In this document: piece by piece, positions 11,076-22,749 of the stretch
Position numbering within the stretch: position 1 is the stretch's first letter
Layout: the number at the start of each line of letters is the position of its first letter
From: Odobenus rosmarus divergens
Taxonomy: Eukaryota > Chordata > Mammalia > Carnivora > Odobenidae
DNA: 64,000 nucleotides
Reading direction: 5' to 3'
NCBI RefSeq assembly: GCF_000321225.1
Contig: NW_004451524.1
Span: forward strand, 62,001 to 126,000
Made by a program: the position numbers and the translations under genes
Notes under the pieces: generated by a model
Told to the model about the DNA's origin: nothing
Databases searched by the model: none
The model's input: only the letters and a program-made list of their open reading frames with translations

Positions 11076-12400
11076 AAAAATGCTTCAAGAAAATAACAAT
11101 CTGAATTTTACATAAACCAATGACCTCCTTCAGAAATCACAGTGAAATAAAACATTTTCAGATAAATGAAAACAGAGAGAACTTATTGCACTTAGATCAG
11201 CACCACAAGGAATGCTAGGTCCTTCTGGGTCAAGAAAAGTGACAGAAGATAGAAGCTAATAATTCTAGGTAGGAATGTAAAGCACCAGAAATTGTAAATA
11301 TGTGGGAAAATATAAAATATTTTTATTCTCTTAATTTTTTGAAAGAAAAAGAAATGTTTAAAGAAGGTAATACCACCTTATCAAGATCATAATGCATTTG
11401 GAATAAAAATGTGACGATCTACGAATGAGAGGGGATAAATGGAATTCTGCTGTTTCAGTGTCTTTGCATTTTATATGAAGAGCAGACTGTGATAAGTTAA
11501 AGGAAAACACTTTAACTCCTAGAGGAGACTTTATCAAAGAAATTTCCATGAGACAATTAAACAGAACAGAAAAAATACAGGGACTGTTTTCTCAGCTACC
11601 CCAAAGATGGTCCTTCATTGCTGTCTTTCTAGAGTCTAGATAAATTCATTCATTACATTCAGTGGATATTTGGGGCCTTAACTTTCTCATGGAAACTCAC
11701 TTGAGAAGGGTTTCACACAAAAGAAAGACCATAAACTGTCAATGTCATGGATAAAAGAAGGGCTATAGATGCTACAGATATTAAAAAGACAATAAAGTGA
11801 GTATTACAAACATTTTAATGCCGATAAATCTGAAAACCCAAAATACAACATATTAACATAAAAGTCAGAACTTACCCAACTGATTAAAAATGAAATAGGA
11901 AGTATGAACACACACATGTGTTAAATAATTTGAATTTGTTCCAGAAAACCTTCAGATGCACACCATGTACGCACAGGCATACTCCAAACCAAGATAGTTC
12001 CCCTGGTTAAATTCTATCAACATTGAAGCAGGAAAGAACACCGGATCATATAAATTCTCCTTCAGGACTTAGAGGAGGAGGGAAGACCCCCCAGCTTGAT
12101 TCATGAGGCCAGAAATCCTCTGATATCAAAGACGTTACAAGAAAAGAAAATTACAAACTACTATCTCTTATAAACAGAGCCGCAAACATCCTTGATGAAA
12201 AATATTAGCAATTTGAGTCCAGGAATATATCAAAAGGATAATGTATGATGAAAAGTAAAGTTTATCTCTGGAATGCAATTTTGATTCAACATTAAAAAAA
12301 ATCAGTCAATGTATTTACCATTTTAACAGACTAAAGAAGAATTTTTCCTCAAATCACCATACCTGCCCTGGGAGAGAAGAAGCATTTTTTTCAGAATAGT
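11076..12400 (+). mobile_element. Ancient LINE1 continued: ORF1 end and ORF2 reverse-transcriptase region
   Basis: 11090-11320 matches the end of L1 ORF1 (ACATTTTCAGATAAATGAAA, CACAAGGAATGCTAGG, GCACCAGAAATTGTAAATAT, TGTGGGAAAATATAAAA). 11470-11540 keeps AGACTGTGATAAGTTAAAGG. From about 11790 to 12360 it matches the ORF2 reverse-transcriptase region: ATTTTAATGCCGATAAATCT, then TTACAAGAAAAGAAAATTAC, AAATATTAGCAATTTGAGTC and ACCATTTTAACAGACTAAAG. The endonuclease part of ORF2 is absent between about 11550 and 11790, so this is an internally deleted, dead element. Confidence 0.75.
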
Positions 12401-12405
12401 TAGTA

Positions 12406-12592
12406 ACCTGGTGGCTCAGTAGGTTGGGTGTCGGACTTTTGATTTCAGCTCAGGTCATGATCTCAGGGTCGTGGGATCCAGCCCTGCATTAGGCTCCATG
12501 CTGCGCGTGGAACCTTCTTGGGATGCTTTCTCTCCCTTTCCCTTTGCCCCTCCCCCGCTCAAACACAGTCTCTCACTGTCTCTTAAAAAATT
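12406..12592 (+). mobile_element. Can-SINE, older type
   Basis: CCTGGTGGCTCAGTAGGTTG head, GGTCATGATCTCAGGGTCGT core, and TCTCCCTTTCCCTTTGCCCC 3' domain. Flanked by TAGTAACCTG (12401-12410) and TAGTAGCCTG (12593-12602). It lies just past the end of recognisable L1. Confidence 0.9.
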
Positions 12593-12602
12593 TAGTAGCC
12601 TG

Positions 12603-13126
12603 TTTATGGTTTAGGTTAGGAATCCTGTTGTGAAAAATGGCTATATCTAATTAATCTTGTATGGTTAACTTTTTTGCAGTGCTGTCTTTGTCAATGCCAA
12701 GACCTGAGCACCAAGACAGTGTTGGGCTTAAAATGAAGGTAACTTAAGCCATAGCCTATGATAAGAGGGAACAACTATTCTAATTAGGTTTTGAAAAAAC
12801 CCACCATGAGTTTATGTTAGTTCTTTTGAAAATACTCTTGTATTCTTCCATGTTATTGGGAGTCACGGGGCATCTAAGATAACTGTCATAGGTTCTATTG
12901 ACTATTTCACAAGTTTGTCTCAAAAGACATTAATTTTTCCACCTATTAGAGCAAATCATAAAGGGTTCTCATTTTAATTTCCAAAGTTCCATTTGGAAAT
13001 TGTGTGTGTGTGTGTGTGTGTCTGATTGGAAAGGATTTGCCTGTTAGTGAAAAAAAACAAAACAGGAAAATTTATAATTTGGAGCCATACAAATATGATT
13101 GAATTTGCCAATTACCGTATACTCAC
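12603..13126. other. Unique sequence with a (TG)10 tract
   Basis: No repeat family recognised apart from the dinucleotide run at 13001-13021. On the minus strand this is downstream of the candidate exon at 13127-13334 and would be intron. Confidence 0.5.
13001..13021 (+). repeat. (TG)n microsatellite
   Basis: About ten uninterrupted TG units. Confidence 0.95.
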
Positions 13127-13334
13127 AGAAGCTGTCTTTGCTTTTTAGAAGACTAGATGCATTGTTACAGCATGTAATCTGCTTTTTGGTTTGAGAATTA
13201 GTAAATTCAAGGTGAGACAGCTCATTGATGGCAGGGTCTAGAGAGCTCTCACATGTCCTAACTTCTATGTCATTGCTATCTTGTCCATGCTCTTCATTCA
13301 CCAGAGATCTGTTCTGGATTGAATTTAACATGGA
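13127..13334 (-). CDS. Candidate internal coding exon of an unidentified gene (exon A)
   Basis: 208 nt, open throughout on the minus strand. The acceptor lies just above 13334 after a T-rich tract (GCTTATGTTTTGTTCTAAG), and the donor TTCT|GTGAGTATAC (intron starts at 13126) fits the 5' splice consensus. Phase is 0 at entry and 1 at exit, giving 69 complete codons. The peptide is polar and low in repeats. It has an acidic part (VNEEHGQDSNDIEVRTC), then SLDPAINELSHLEFTNS and a basic end (NNASSLLKSKDSF), which looks like a disordered region of a larger protein rather than a catalytic domain. I do not recognise it. The frame stays open for ten codons upstream through the acceptor, which slightly weakens the exon case. 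It would join the candidate at 2502-2684 in frame. Confidence 0.5.
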
Positions 13335-13845
13335 CTTAGAACAAAACATAAGCACGATGTGCAAAAATTAATATTGTGGTGTAACATATTATTTTAAAAT
13401 TGTAGCATAAGACAGACTTCTTGTAAATATAAACTTCTAGCAAACATTTTTACTTGGACTGGGACAGAGGAAAATTATTAAACCAATTTCCTATTCATGA
13501 ACAACATAGAAACGATGTATTGAATTCAAGATGCAAAGATTAATTAAACAAAAAGTATAGCTTCGGGGCATTTTTTTAAGAAAAGCTTTAATAGCATCTC
13601 AAGTTACAGAAGCCAACCTTGTGCTTTTATTTATTTATTTTTATTGTTTCTTTGTACAGCACATTAGTGTATTTCTTGAAGTTAAATTGTAATTCTAAAA
13701 CTTGGATCTGTCCACTACAAAGAAGTTGCCTTTTGAGTATGTTCTATCATATTTTTTCCTTTGAAGAAAAAATCCTGCAGAATTATTCTTTTTTTAAAAA
13801 ACATAAGTCTAATGATGTTATTCCTTTTTTAAAGAGTTTCAATAT
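13335..13845. other. Unique AT-rich sequence
   Basis: Nothing recognised. A TTTATTTATTTATTT run lies at about 13626-13640. Confidence 0.5.
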
Positions 13846-14238
13846 CTCTTCATCTTCTATCATATAAAATCCAAATTCCTTAGCACTCTACTATATGCCT
13901 GTCATGAACTGCCCCCTCCACTCCATTTACATCTGTTTTTCTTTTCCACCATTACTCAACATACACCTGTACCTCTCTTGTTAATCTATCTACTGTTTCT
14001 CAAATGTCCTGCCTCTAATATTTTGCTTATGCTGTCATCTCTGCCTGAAGTATTCTTACCTTCTTGCCTAATTAATTTGTTAATGCTTAAATATGTTGCT
14101 CAGATGTTTCTTTCCCTAAATACCTCAGGCAGGATAAATCACTTCTCCTTCTATGACTCTGCAGTTTCTTACGTATCACACTCTTAGACATATGTCACAT
14201 TATAATATATTTACATAAGTGATTATTCCATTTGGTCA
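13846..14238 (+). mobile_element. LINE2 fragment, part 1
   Basis: TATAAAATCCAAATTCCTTA with GCCTGTCATGAACTGCCCCC, then CTGCCTGAAGTATTCTTACC, matches the L2 3' region (AAAATCCAAACTCCTTACC, CTGCCTGGAATGCTCTTCC). Interrupted by a hAT-type element and resumed at 14447. Confidence 0.6.
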
Positions 14239-14446
14239 CAGATTGGCAAACTAAATCGGCCCTCAGCTTGTTTTTGTAAATAAAGTTTTATCAATGCACA
14301 GCAACATCCATTCATTTACATATTGTCTTTGACTGATTTTATGCTACAGTGGCAACACTAAGTAGTTGTGACCAAAAATATGTGATTCACTAAACCTAAA
14401 ATATTTATTATCCAGGCTTTGACAGAGAATGTTTGTCAACCCCATA
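14239..14446 (-). mobile_element. hAT-type DNA transposon remnant (Arthur-like) inside L2
   Basis: The ends are inverted relative to each other: CAGATTGGCAAAC at the left and GTTTGTCAACCCC at the right. Between them is TTTTTGTAAATAAAGTTTTA and CCTAAAATATTTATTATCC, the hallmark of a mammalian hAT fossil that I recall as Arthur1. Strand is assigned by that recollection. The family name is less sure than the class. Confidence 0.65.
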
Positions 14447-14552
14447 CTAGATTATAACCTTCTGGAGAGCAAGGACAGAGATTTATTCACATTTGAGTCC
14501 TTGACATTTTGCTTTGTGCTTTCCACATTTCTTAATTATTTGTTGAACCAGC
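14447..14552 (+). mobile_element. LINE2 fragment, part 2 (3' end)
   Basis: TAGATTATAACCTTCTGGAG followed by AGCAAGGACAGAGATT resembles the L2 3' end (CTAGAATGTAAGCTCC, GGGCAGGGAC), and it ends at TTATTTGTTGAACCA. Collinear with 13846-14238. Confidence 0.55.
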
Positions 14553-14560
14553 TCCAGATA

Positions 14561-14815
14561 AGTGTATTATAGTGGTTAAGAGTATATTCTCAGAGGTCCA
14601 GACATCTGAGTTCTAATCTTTCCACATTCTAAGTGTGAGACCTAAAATAAATTACACCATTAACCTCTGCCTCAATTTTCTTTTCTGTAAAACAAGGCTA
14701 ATAATAATGCCTTTCTCATATGGCTCGTGTGAGGATTAAATCTCATAATACACAGATAGCCCTTCATTTAGTGACTGACATGTATCAAGTGCTGAATACA
14801 CACTGTTGTACTATT
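14561..14815 (+). mobile_element. MIR, plus strand, split by a SINE
   Basis: AGTGTATTATAGTGGTTAAG, then CCTCTGCCTCAATTTTC, TCTGTAAAACAAGGCTAATA, GTGTGAGGATTAAATCTCAT, in MIR order. The Can-SINE at 14816 is inserted in its 3' part. Confidence 0.85.
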
Positions 14816-15011
14816 TTTTTTTTTTTTAATATTTATTTGAGAGAGACAGACTGAGAGAGAGCACAAGCAGGGGGAGTGGCAGGCAGAGGCAGAGGGAGAA
14901 GCAGACTCCCCACTGAGCAAGGAGCCTGATACGGGACTCCATCCCAGGACCCCGCGATCATTACCTGAACCGAAGGCAGTCGCTTAACTAGCTGAGCCAC
15001 CCAGGCGCCCC
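14816..15011 (-). mobile_element. Can-SINE, full length, inserted in MIR
   Basis: Minus-strand SINE with T-run, GGGGGAGTGGCAGGCAGAGG, ACTCCATCCCAGGACCCC and GAGCCACCCAGGCGCCCC. A 17-bp duplication (CACACTGTTGTACTATT 14799-14815; one mismatch at 15012-15028) flanks it. Confidence 0.95.
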
Positions 15012-15057
15012 CACACTGTTGCACTATTATCACACATCATTCATAACATGCTGTAGG

Positions 15058-15195
15058 ACTTTAATAGTTAGTTTAAGGACTCTGAGCCTCATTTTCCTCC
15101 TATGAAGTGGAAGAGATAGCTTACCAATTCCTTTATACTTCTATAACTATGATTACATGAGTCCACGTATGGTGCTCAATGCTGTACTGGGCTTC
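15058..15195 (+). mobile_element. Possible MIR fragment
   Basis: CTGAGCCTCATTTTCCTCCT, AAGTGGAAGAGATAGC and GGTGCTCAATGCTG are in MIR 3' order, at low identity. Confidence 0.4.
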
Positions 15196-17337
15196 ATCAG
15201 AGCTGGTAGGGAACTCTGAGAGAGAAAAGGGGCATCAGCTTGGGGCAAGAAGAGCAGTGGATTCAACCACAGTGGTCAAGTTACCCTCAGAGCCAAAAAG
15301 AGTCACCACTTAGAAAATAGACTTTTATTCTTTATGAGATGAAGGCTTTATGGTCCCAACTCAACAGAAGCAGGGTCAGAGGCCAGAGGGCCATCCATGG
15401 AAGGCCTCCAACCAGACAAAAATAAGTTACCCCAGAAATTTCTGAGAAGCTTTTAGAGGAGTCGTTCTGATGAGATTGTAAATCTAGAGTCAACTTTGAT
15501 TAATTTTTGCTCTACAGAATAATTCTGTTTTGAAGATGTATTTCATCAACAAACTGCTAAGTTGTGCAGGAATGTTTTTATTTAAAAATGTAAGTATGAA
15601 ATTTAAAACATTAAAAAGCAGCATCACATTTGTATTTTACTGTGTTTTTGGAAAAGTTTCCTTTTCAGCTTTCAGGAATCAAGGAAGATATACAACCTTA
15701 GATCCAGGACCTTTCGAAGAGTAGACAAAATATGACAGAGGTACAAAGAACAAAAAACAAACAAACATGCTCCAAGACCTCTGAGAAATTGTGTTGTCAA
15801 TCAAATACAGTGACCTGATATTTAACTCAAACCAGTTGTAGACTCCTTTCTCTTGGTAACAAAGAGGTCCTTGTATGCTGAACATGACAGGGAGCCCTAA
15901 AGACATATTTCTAAAAGGTTATTTCACATAAAGACAATCAATGTCTGTGGAGAGGACCAACAAGGATTATCAACTTATGTACAGACCCTTAAATAGGACA
16001 GAAGGGTTGACACAGGAGGAACATAGGGAAATATTTTGGAGCAGATTTATTTGTAAGATTGAGAATATCTGGGTAAAATACCTTCTCCGGTCACTTCCAA
16101 TGTTGATCCTTTATAGCCCAGTTACCACAAAATAACCTATTGGCTTTTTGCTATCTATGTGCAGCTTCACCCCACAGTAAAGTTTAGTTTTTAAAATCAG
16201 AAACTATACTTCATACATAAAACACATTGTTTCCCTTTGAGGTTTGTTTGTTGAATGGTAAAGAAACAAGGAAAGCAAGACCTCTGGAGATCTTTAATTT
16301 TAATTTTTTGTAACCTGCATTATTTTTGGTGTCACTTACCAGCGTCTGTTAGCAAGAGACCATCACAGGCATTTCCAAGATTTACACGAATTTTCCAAGT
16401 ACTTTAATTAAAGAGAAATGAATGAGGTGGATAACTTGAGGAACATGTCGAACTTTATAAATTAGAAATGAACAAACACTACTGCATCATTTGGGCCTAC
16501 ACTGTTGGCAGATAATAATTACATGTTTTGTCTGTTATTTTTTTTTTAAGGGCTGTGAATTTCAAATGATAACACTGCTCTCACCTCAGTGTGAGAAATT
16601 GAGTCTGTATAATCAGCTCAAGTTATTCCTGCTTTCCTTGTATCCCATTATTTAAAGCATACTCTTTTTCAGTAGTTAATTATTATATATTATCTTCCCT
16701 ATAATTATTTTTTCTTTTTCTGCCTCGCTTATTTTTAGATGTCACAATTGCACTTAGTTGAATACTAGATAAAAAATATGTTGAGTCATTGCGATCTTGC
16801 CTCATTACTCTGCCCTTCCATGGCTCTGAGTCATTTTTTGGTGAACTTCTTGGAACTCCTTCCAATCTGTCTCTGTCTCTGTGTCACTTCAGTGAGCTAA
16901 ACGAAAAGCCAGGGGAAAAAGGCAAGAATTTCACTGGCCTGGAATGGAGGGCTAATTCACAGCCTCACTTCTTGGCCGCATGCACTTGTTAGAAAACTCC
17001 TCCACTTGGGTCTCTCTGTCTTCAAAGCCTTGGAGGCTGGGTTTTTAAATTCCCTGGCCATGCCACCATGTGTAACATGCCTTATTTTCGGTAAGCTTGG
17101 CTGTAAGTCTTCCAAATAGAGTCAGAACCAGAAGGTTCTCTCCATTCCTGGGCTCTATCTGGTGCCCGGTCCTGTTAAATGATTTTATCCTACAGCATAA
17201 TTTTGTGTGTCCTGATCACCCGTCTGCATTCACCGCCTAGGACAATACCTGCCATATCCCTGCTGTAAAGATACTGAATAATGACAAAGAGTAAGAGAAG
17301 GTGATCTTGACAACAGGAATGCGATATAGAGATTATT
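15196..17337. other. Unique sequence, no repeats recognised
   Basis: AT-rich DNA without SINEs. The only gene-like signal is the short exon candidate at 16340-16401. A weak L2/MIR 3' trace lies near 17235-17290. Confidence 0.5.
16340..16401 (-). CDS. Weak candidate short coding exon, minus strand (exon C)
   Basis: 62 nt between the acceptor TTCTCTTTAATTAAAG (just above 16401) and the donor GCTG|GTAAGTGAC (intron starts at 16339), a consensus 5' splice site. One of three frames is open and gives about 20 residues ending NLGNACDGLLLTDAG. That frame enters needing two bases from an upstream exon and exits one base into a codon. This does not match the phase-0 entry of the candidate exon at 13127-13334, so if both are real another exon must lie between them or they belong to different transcripts. 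Not recognised. At this length chance is a serious alternative. Confidence 0.25.
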
Positions 17338-17830
17338 GTTACGTCACTCAGGGTCCAGTAAGGAGACCGAAGTCACATCAGTTATTTTAATAGAGGAAAG
17401 AAATTGATTTAAAGGATTATTAACTAGGTATAGCAAACTCTTTCCTCGGCAGCTGAAAAAGCTGACAGAGAGGACTGAGCCATTCAAGGTAGCAATTTTA
17501 GAAAGCAACTGTCACCACTCACACTGAGTTTGAATTATTAAAACAAAAGCTTGGATGACAGCCTCGTGGGGCTGACACGCAGGCCTCTGAGGAGGGGTCA
17601 TTCTCAGCTGGTGCTGATGTCTCTCACAGCCTAGGAGGAGCCCCAGGAGGCTGAGATTCTGGGCTTTGAGGCCAGGTTTTCTTGGTGCAGGTGTGCCTGA
17701 GGGGGAGGCTGTGATGAAGCTGGTCCGGCAGGCATCCGGAGAACGCTGTTTTCAGACTGTAATCAGATGCTGCTCTAGGAATAAGCTGTTGCTGTCAGAG
17801 TGAAGCAGCAAGGCCAGGGTCAAGCTGACA
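17338..17830. mobile_element. Possible ancient interspersed repeat, unnamed
   Basis: GGTCCAGTAAGGAGACCGAA, AAAGGATTATTAACTAGG and GAGGACTGAGCCATTCAAGG have the feel of an old mammalian LTR- or transposon-derived repeat. I cannot name the family. Confidence 0.3.
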
Positions 17831-18004
17831 GGAACAAGAAGGAGACAGGCACACCAGAGGAAATGACAGGAGGCAACCAGAAGCGATTGGGCCCATCCTT
17901 CCCCCTCCAGCCCTGCGACCTCCCTGCTACTGGCAAAGCCAACAGAGAAAAGCCGGCTGAGGGCAAAGGTGCTTTGCAGAGTCCCAGCCCAGCTGTACTA
18001 AGGG

Positions 18005-18130
18005 TTCTTGTTCTCGGTTTACAGATCAGATATTAAGGCAGAGATAAATTAAGTAACTTATCTGTGTCCACAGTATTCCAAGTTCACACAATTTTGAGAG
18101 AAGAAGGATAAGAACCCAAATTAGTGCCAC
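18005..18130 (-). mobile_element. MIR fragment
   Basis: GGTTTACAGATCAGATATTAAGG then AGATAAATTAAGTAACTTAT matches the complement of the MIR core (TTTTACAGATGAGGAAACTGAGG, AGGTTAAGTAACTT). Confidence 0.5.
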
Positions 18131-19519
18131 TTTACAGTAAGCCATAGAACACAGTCTGGCAGTTAATGGAGAAAGGTAACTGTAAATATTACATTTCTTA
18201 AGTTATAAATATTATATGTATTACAAATGTACATATAAACTAGAGTAAGGGTTTCAGGCACCTTTGTAAAGCTCCAAAGAAAATGTTTATCCTCATATGA
18301 GAACTTTTGAAAGAGTTTTACCTCTTGCCCACATCAAGTCGCAAAAATAGTTTTCTCAGAAGAAATAATAAATCAAATAATTCTGTTTATGAAAGAATTC
18401 CACATGCTTCTTATTTTTTATTTTATTTTGTATTCTTTTCAGACAATATGCTTTCCTCAGATGGGTCTGTATATTATTTTAGAGCCATGTTTTGAAACAA
18501 TCATGATTACTTGAAGAAAAATTATTAAACTCAAAAACAGGACAGTAATTTTGTAGCTTCTGCTGTCACTAACAGAGCTGTGAATCTGTCACCAGGTGCT
18601 TATAATTGTAAAATATCCCCTTTGTGTTAAAACACAGTATACAAGAAATTGTACAGAAGCAATTTTCTATCACTAAATAAATTTTTTTATATTGATTTGG
18701 CCATTTTTAGGATTCTCTTTAGTCTATGCTGTTGATGAACATCTTCTGGTAAAAAATATTTGCTAGTTTGGAAACAAGAGGGAGTTGAAAAAGAATAGTC
18801 TTTAGTGGCAGTTTGTTCTAGAGCCCAAGAAGAGTCTTTTCAGGTAGATGGGTAATGCAAGTTAGGGCTTTCTTTTATTTTAATATTAATTTATTTTAAT
18901 ATTTTAATATTAGTTACAAGGATTCTCATTAACACAGCGACTATTTAGCAACAGCCATGTGCAAAATCCAGTTCTCTAAAAATCTCCATTAAGAAAAAGG
19001 TTATTTATGGTAGATTTGGTGATGATCTAGAGTTCTGTGCCTTAAGATTATATCAATAATTCAACTGCTCTTAAAGAACACATAACAATGATAAATGGGC
19101 TTTAAAAAGCAGTATTCAAGTTACACCCATTTCAAGAGATTTCCTTGTCTCAGGATGACAGTACAGTAGTCGACATTTACAAAGTATTAGTGAACATTAT
19201 TTTTAAAATATGTGAATCAATCATTCCTATAACAAGAGTTTATTAATTCAGTTCTCTGTTTCCAGCATTGGTAAACACTGGGGAGTGCAAAAGATATCCA
19301 AGACAGTGACTGTCCTCAGAGAGATCGCAATTAATCATGGAGACAGTGTTTTTACCCAGCAAACAAGTTGAGAAGAATTTAGGGAACTAATTAATGACAG
19401 TTGACTTTTCATAGTAACCAAGGAAATAAACCGAGCTACTGGATTAGGCTGGAAGTGAAAATCTATTTCTTACTATTTTGGTTGGGAGGCTGTCCAGTGA
19501 ATGAGGGTCCTTCCAATCT
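18131..19519. other. Unique AT-rich sequence
   Basis: Nothing recognised beyond AT-rich low complexity near 18880-18915. Confidence 0.5.
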
Positions 19520-19765
19520 TCACCCCGATCTCCCTTCAGAGTGACTTCCCCGACTAACCCTCCAAGCATTCCTTTCCCTTCCATCTGCCTGCCTCCATGA
19601 GATCATGTTAGAGGTCCGTTTTGACCCCCATCACAGTCATTTTAATGCCCTAGTGTAGAGGTTATTGTACTGTATTGAAGTTTCTGTTTTGTTTTCTGTC
19701 TTTGAGGGCAGGGACAGAATCTGTCTTGCTCCCATGGTGTCCCTGAGCCTTACACAGTCCCTGTT
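19520..19765 (+). mobile_element. LINE2 3'-end fragment
   Basis: GAGTGACTTCCCCGACTAAC, a TTATTGTACTGTATTGAAG spacer, then TTTGAGGGCAGGGACAGAAT and TTGCTCCCATGGTGTCCCTG follow the order of the L2 3' end. Confidence 0.6.
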
Positions 19766-22749
19766 TAGAGGTGAGATGGATGACTCATCAGGAATAATCA
19801 TGCCTCCCTGGGCCATTCTGTGTCCACTCTATCTGCTATTCTGGTTGCTAAAGAAGTTTGCAGCCCGTGTCTAGACTTTGGCAAGAGAACCAGCTGCTTA
19901 GGCAATTCTGTGAGAATCAAATGTAACCTGCCTCTTAAAGGTTGACATTTCTTGAGAATGGAAACTGGACTTCTAGAACACACATTATCAGCAGGTCTCC
20001 TTCAGTCTCTTGCAGAGATCCTGGTCATTGTATGGAAGAAATTAAAATCATGCATGGATGGGTGTGGGTGAGGGCAGGGTAAGTCCAGTTCCTAATTGAG
20101 ACCCATGGTCTGTGTCAGAGCCCTGATGTTTGGTTTGGTAGCAGCAAACACCATCTTGCTCACCCGGGAGGGAAAGTTTACAACTCCTGATCTTGGGCCA
20201 AACTTAGTATAGGAAGTGAGATCCTGGTTAGATATGGGATGATAGTGAGCCCTTCCCATGCATACTCTGAGGATTGGCAGGACCCTCTGGGTTTTTCTGA
20301 ATGCCCAGAACACTTTTCCCTGGACCAGATAATGTCTGGTGCTGTCCTGAGTGTCCACTGGGGTTCCCACACTGATGGAATTGCTTGCACTGCTCTTCTT
20401 CCATGCTCTGTCCAGAAGAGATATTCTAGAAGATTCTTGAGTTATCTGAAAGCATGAATCCAAACTCTTCTCCCTGGGTATGGCTTCTGGTCACTTCCTT
20501 CCTGCTCCTCTACAAGTTTCAAATATTTAGATATTATACAGGATTTAAATACATGATAATGATAATAATGCTAAGAGAATAATTGTTTAAAATCAGTGAG
20601 AGAGAAGAAATGCCATTATCAACAATCCAAAGGATACCAGTTGTTACAGGACATCAATTATTGGAATCCTATGATATCTGAAGTGGTTCATTCACACTGA
20701 ACCACAGAGAATAAGAGACCAGCCAGTGTAAACTCTCAGACATGGGTCTTAGCCAAAGTCCTTCCATTTACCATTTTCCCTATAAGTAAAAGAATAACGT
20801 TATGGATTACATAGATAAATTAAAAATCTAAGCACGGGTGTGGTCTTAGCAGGCCTTTTAAGACCTTTGCCATTTGGTAGCAACTGAACATGAGTGATCA
20901 GAGATTTTTATTATTTGACTAAGGAAAAAGGAAAACCAATCTATTGCATGCATTACCCATTATCTATTTCCTGAAGTGGGTATGTGATAAATATCCTGAA
21001 CTCCTGGGGCAATATTTGAAAAATTGGGTCTATTTTTAATCAATGACAAACCAATTCGTAACTAGTGATTTAGACTAAGGAATACAACATTTTTTATTAT
21101 TATTTAAAATCTTGTCAATTTGCCTTAGCAAAACATGTCTATATTTTTACAAATAAAGGGACCAAATCAAAATGAATATAGTCTGTAGATTGTTGGTTTA
21201 TATTAACTGAACCAAAAAAAAAAAAAATCCAAAAGCTCTAAAGAAACCAAAATACCTTGTTCCTTCACTGAGGACTTACATTCTTAATCTTGGTTCAGAT
21301 GGAATTTTATATGGGTGCTAAACAGCACTGAAAATAGGATTTTTAATGGCAAGACTCAGAGGCTCTTAACTGCATAATATGGTGAGAGGTGCTATAACTT
21401 AGCACTTATAGGGCTTTTGTACATTTTGGAATAGTTTGTTTAAAACTGTTCTAATATGTTTATAGTCCCTTTTCTATTAAGCCTGATTTAAACAGTGCCT
21501 TATCAAGTTTTTACTGTATGTACAGGGTGGAAATACTTATTTTGTGTATTTCTTCAGCTGAAACCCATAAATCAGATACCCACAATGCAACTGCAGAGTT
21601 GTATTGGATTTATAATAAACTTTAGAAGGCCTGAGTCACTGCAGACTAATGGCAAAACGCCATTCCTGGTGTTATTCAAGTACAAAATAAAGAGAAAAGT
21701 AAAGGAGGGAGAAGCAGAGAGAACCACAGAATAAATGAAGTTATAGTCTTAAGACCATGGCTCTTGCTTTGGAATCCCTTATGGCAAAACTTCCTATTGC
21801 ACATGGTACTTTTTTTTCTGATATTTTTGCATATAGTTGTCCTGGACCAAGTCAGAGAAGTATTTTATTCTTGAAAGTTTAGAGTTCAGAGAACTTTCTG
21901 CTTGTTGCCTGATTTAGTGTTAAAGACCCTACATGTTTAATGTGACAAACCGCGATTAGTAAGTCATCAGCTTTGAAGCTTAGTAGTTCTTAGAGAGATT
22001 ATGTTGGCAGTTAATAAAGGGATTATATTAAAGCACATTTAATGACTGCCTGGAAGTCTTTCTCTGCAGATTCAGCCAACCCCATAGGCACTGTAAAAAT
22101 AAATAATAGGGAAAATTACATAATCACACACTCAAGATGGTCAAAACAGGAAGCATAGCTGATGTCTTTGAATTCATTTATCTTTTATAAAGGCGTAAAT
22201 TAATTATCAGAATAAATGGCTGTATCTATTAGACTATGTTCCAGTGAATTAGATTGAACTCAAATACTGGGATTGATGTCCAAGATGAATAATGACTTTA
22301 GTGATTATGTTTTCCTAACAAATATTGGGATTCCAGTTCTGTAAAATATGGTGGAAAGAACAGCACAAACTATTTTAACTTGGGACAGTCGTGGAGTTTG
22401 GGGGATTTCTTTCAGTGCTTTTTCAGATTCTCCAAATACAGTTTAAGACAGCTTACAAAAATATATGTGTACAGAAATTAGAGAGGATATCTTAGAACCT
22501 GAAATGTGAAGAAATAGTCAGGGATGCTCCTGGTAGACACAGTGCAAACACACATTTCAGTTGGTGCCGTTTAGCAGCTTGGGGCCCTGTCCTTCCCCAC
22601 TCTCACGACTTTATCCTTGTTTTTTCCCTCCCCCTCATGTGTTGTCCCCTACTTTTTCATCTGCTGGCTTCTTCTCATCTTTTAGGTCTCAGCTTAAATG
22701 GAATGGCTTTGTTGAGTTCTTGCTTTTAAGTGAAGAGCGGCTTAAGTAA
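19766..22749. other. Unique sequence, nothing recognised
   Basis: No SINE, LINE or named LTR seen. The largest open frame, 123 codons on the minus strand at 20092-20463, overlaps open frames on both strands and lacks splice or family support. An A-run lies near 21215-21227. Confidence 0.5.

Noticed and set aside
20092..20463. 123-codon minus-strand frame
   Set aside because: A plus-strand frame overlaps it, the composition is non-specific, and no splice donor bounds it.
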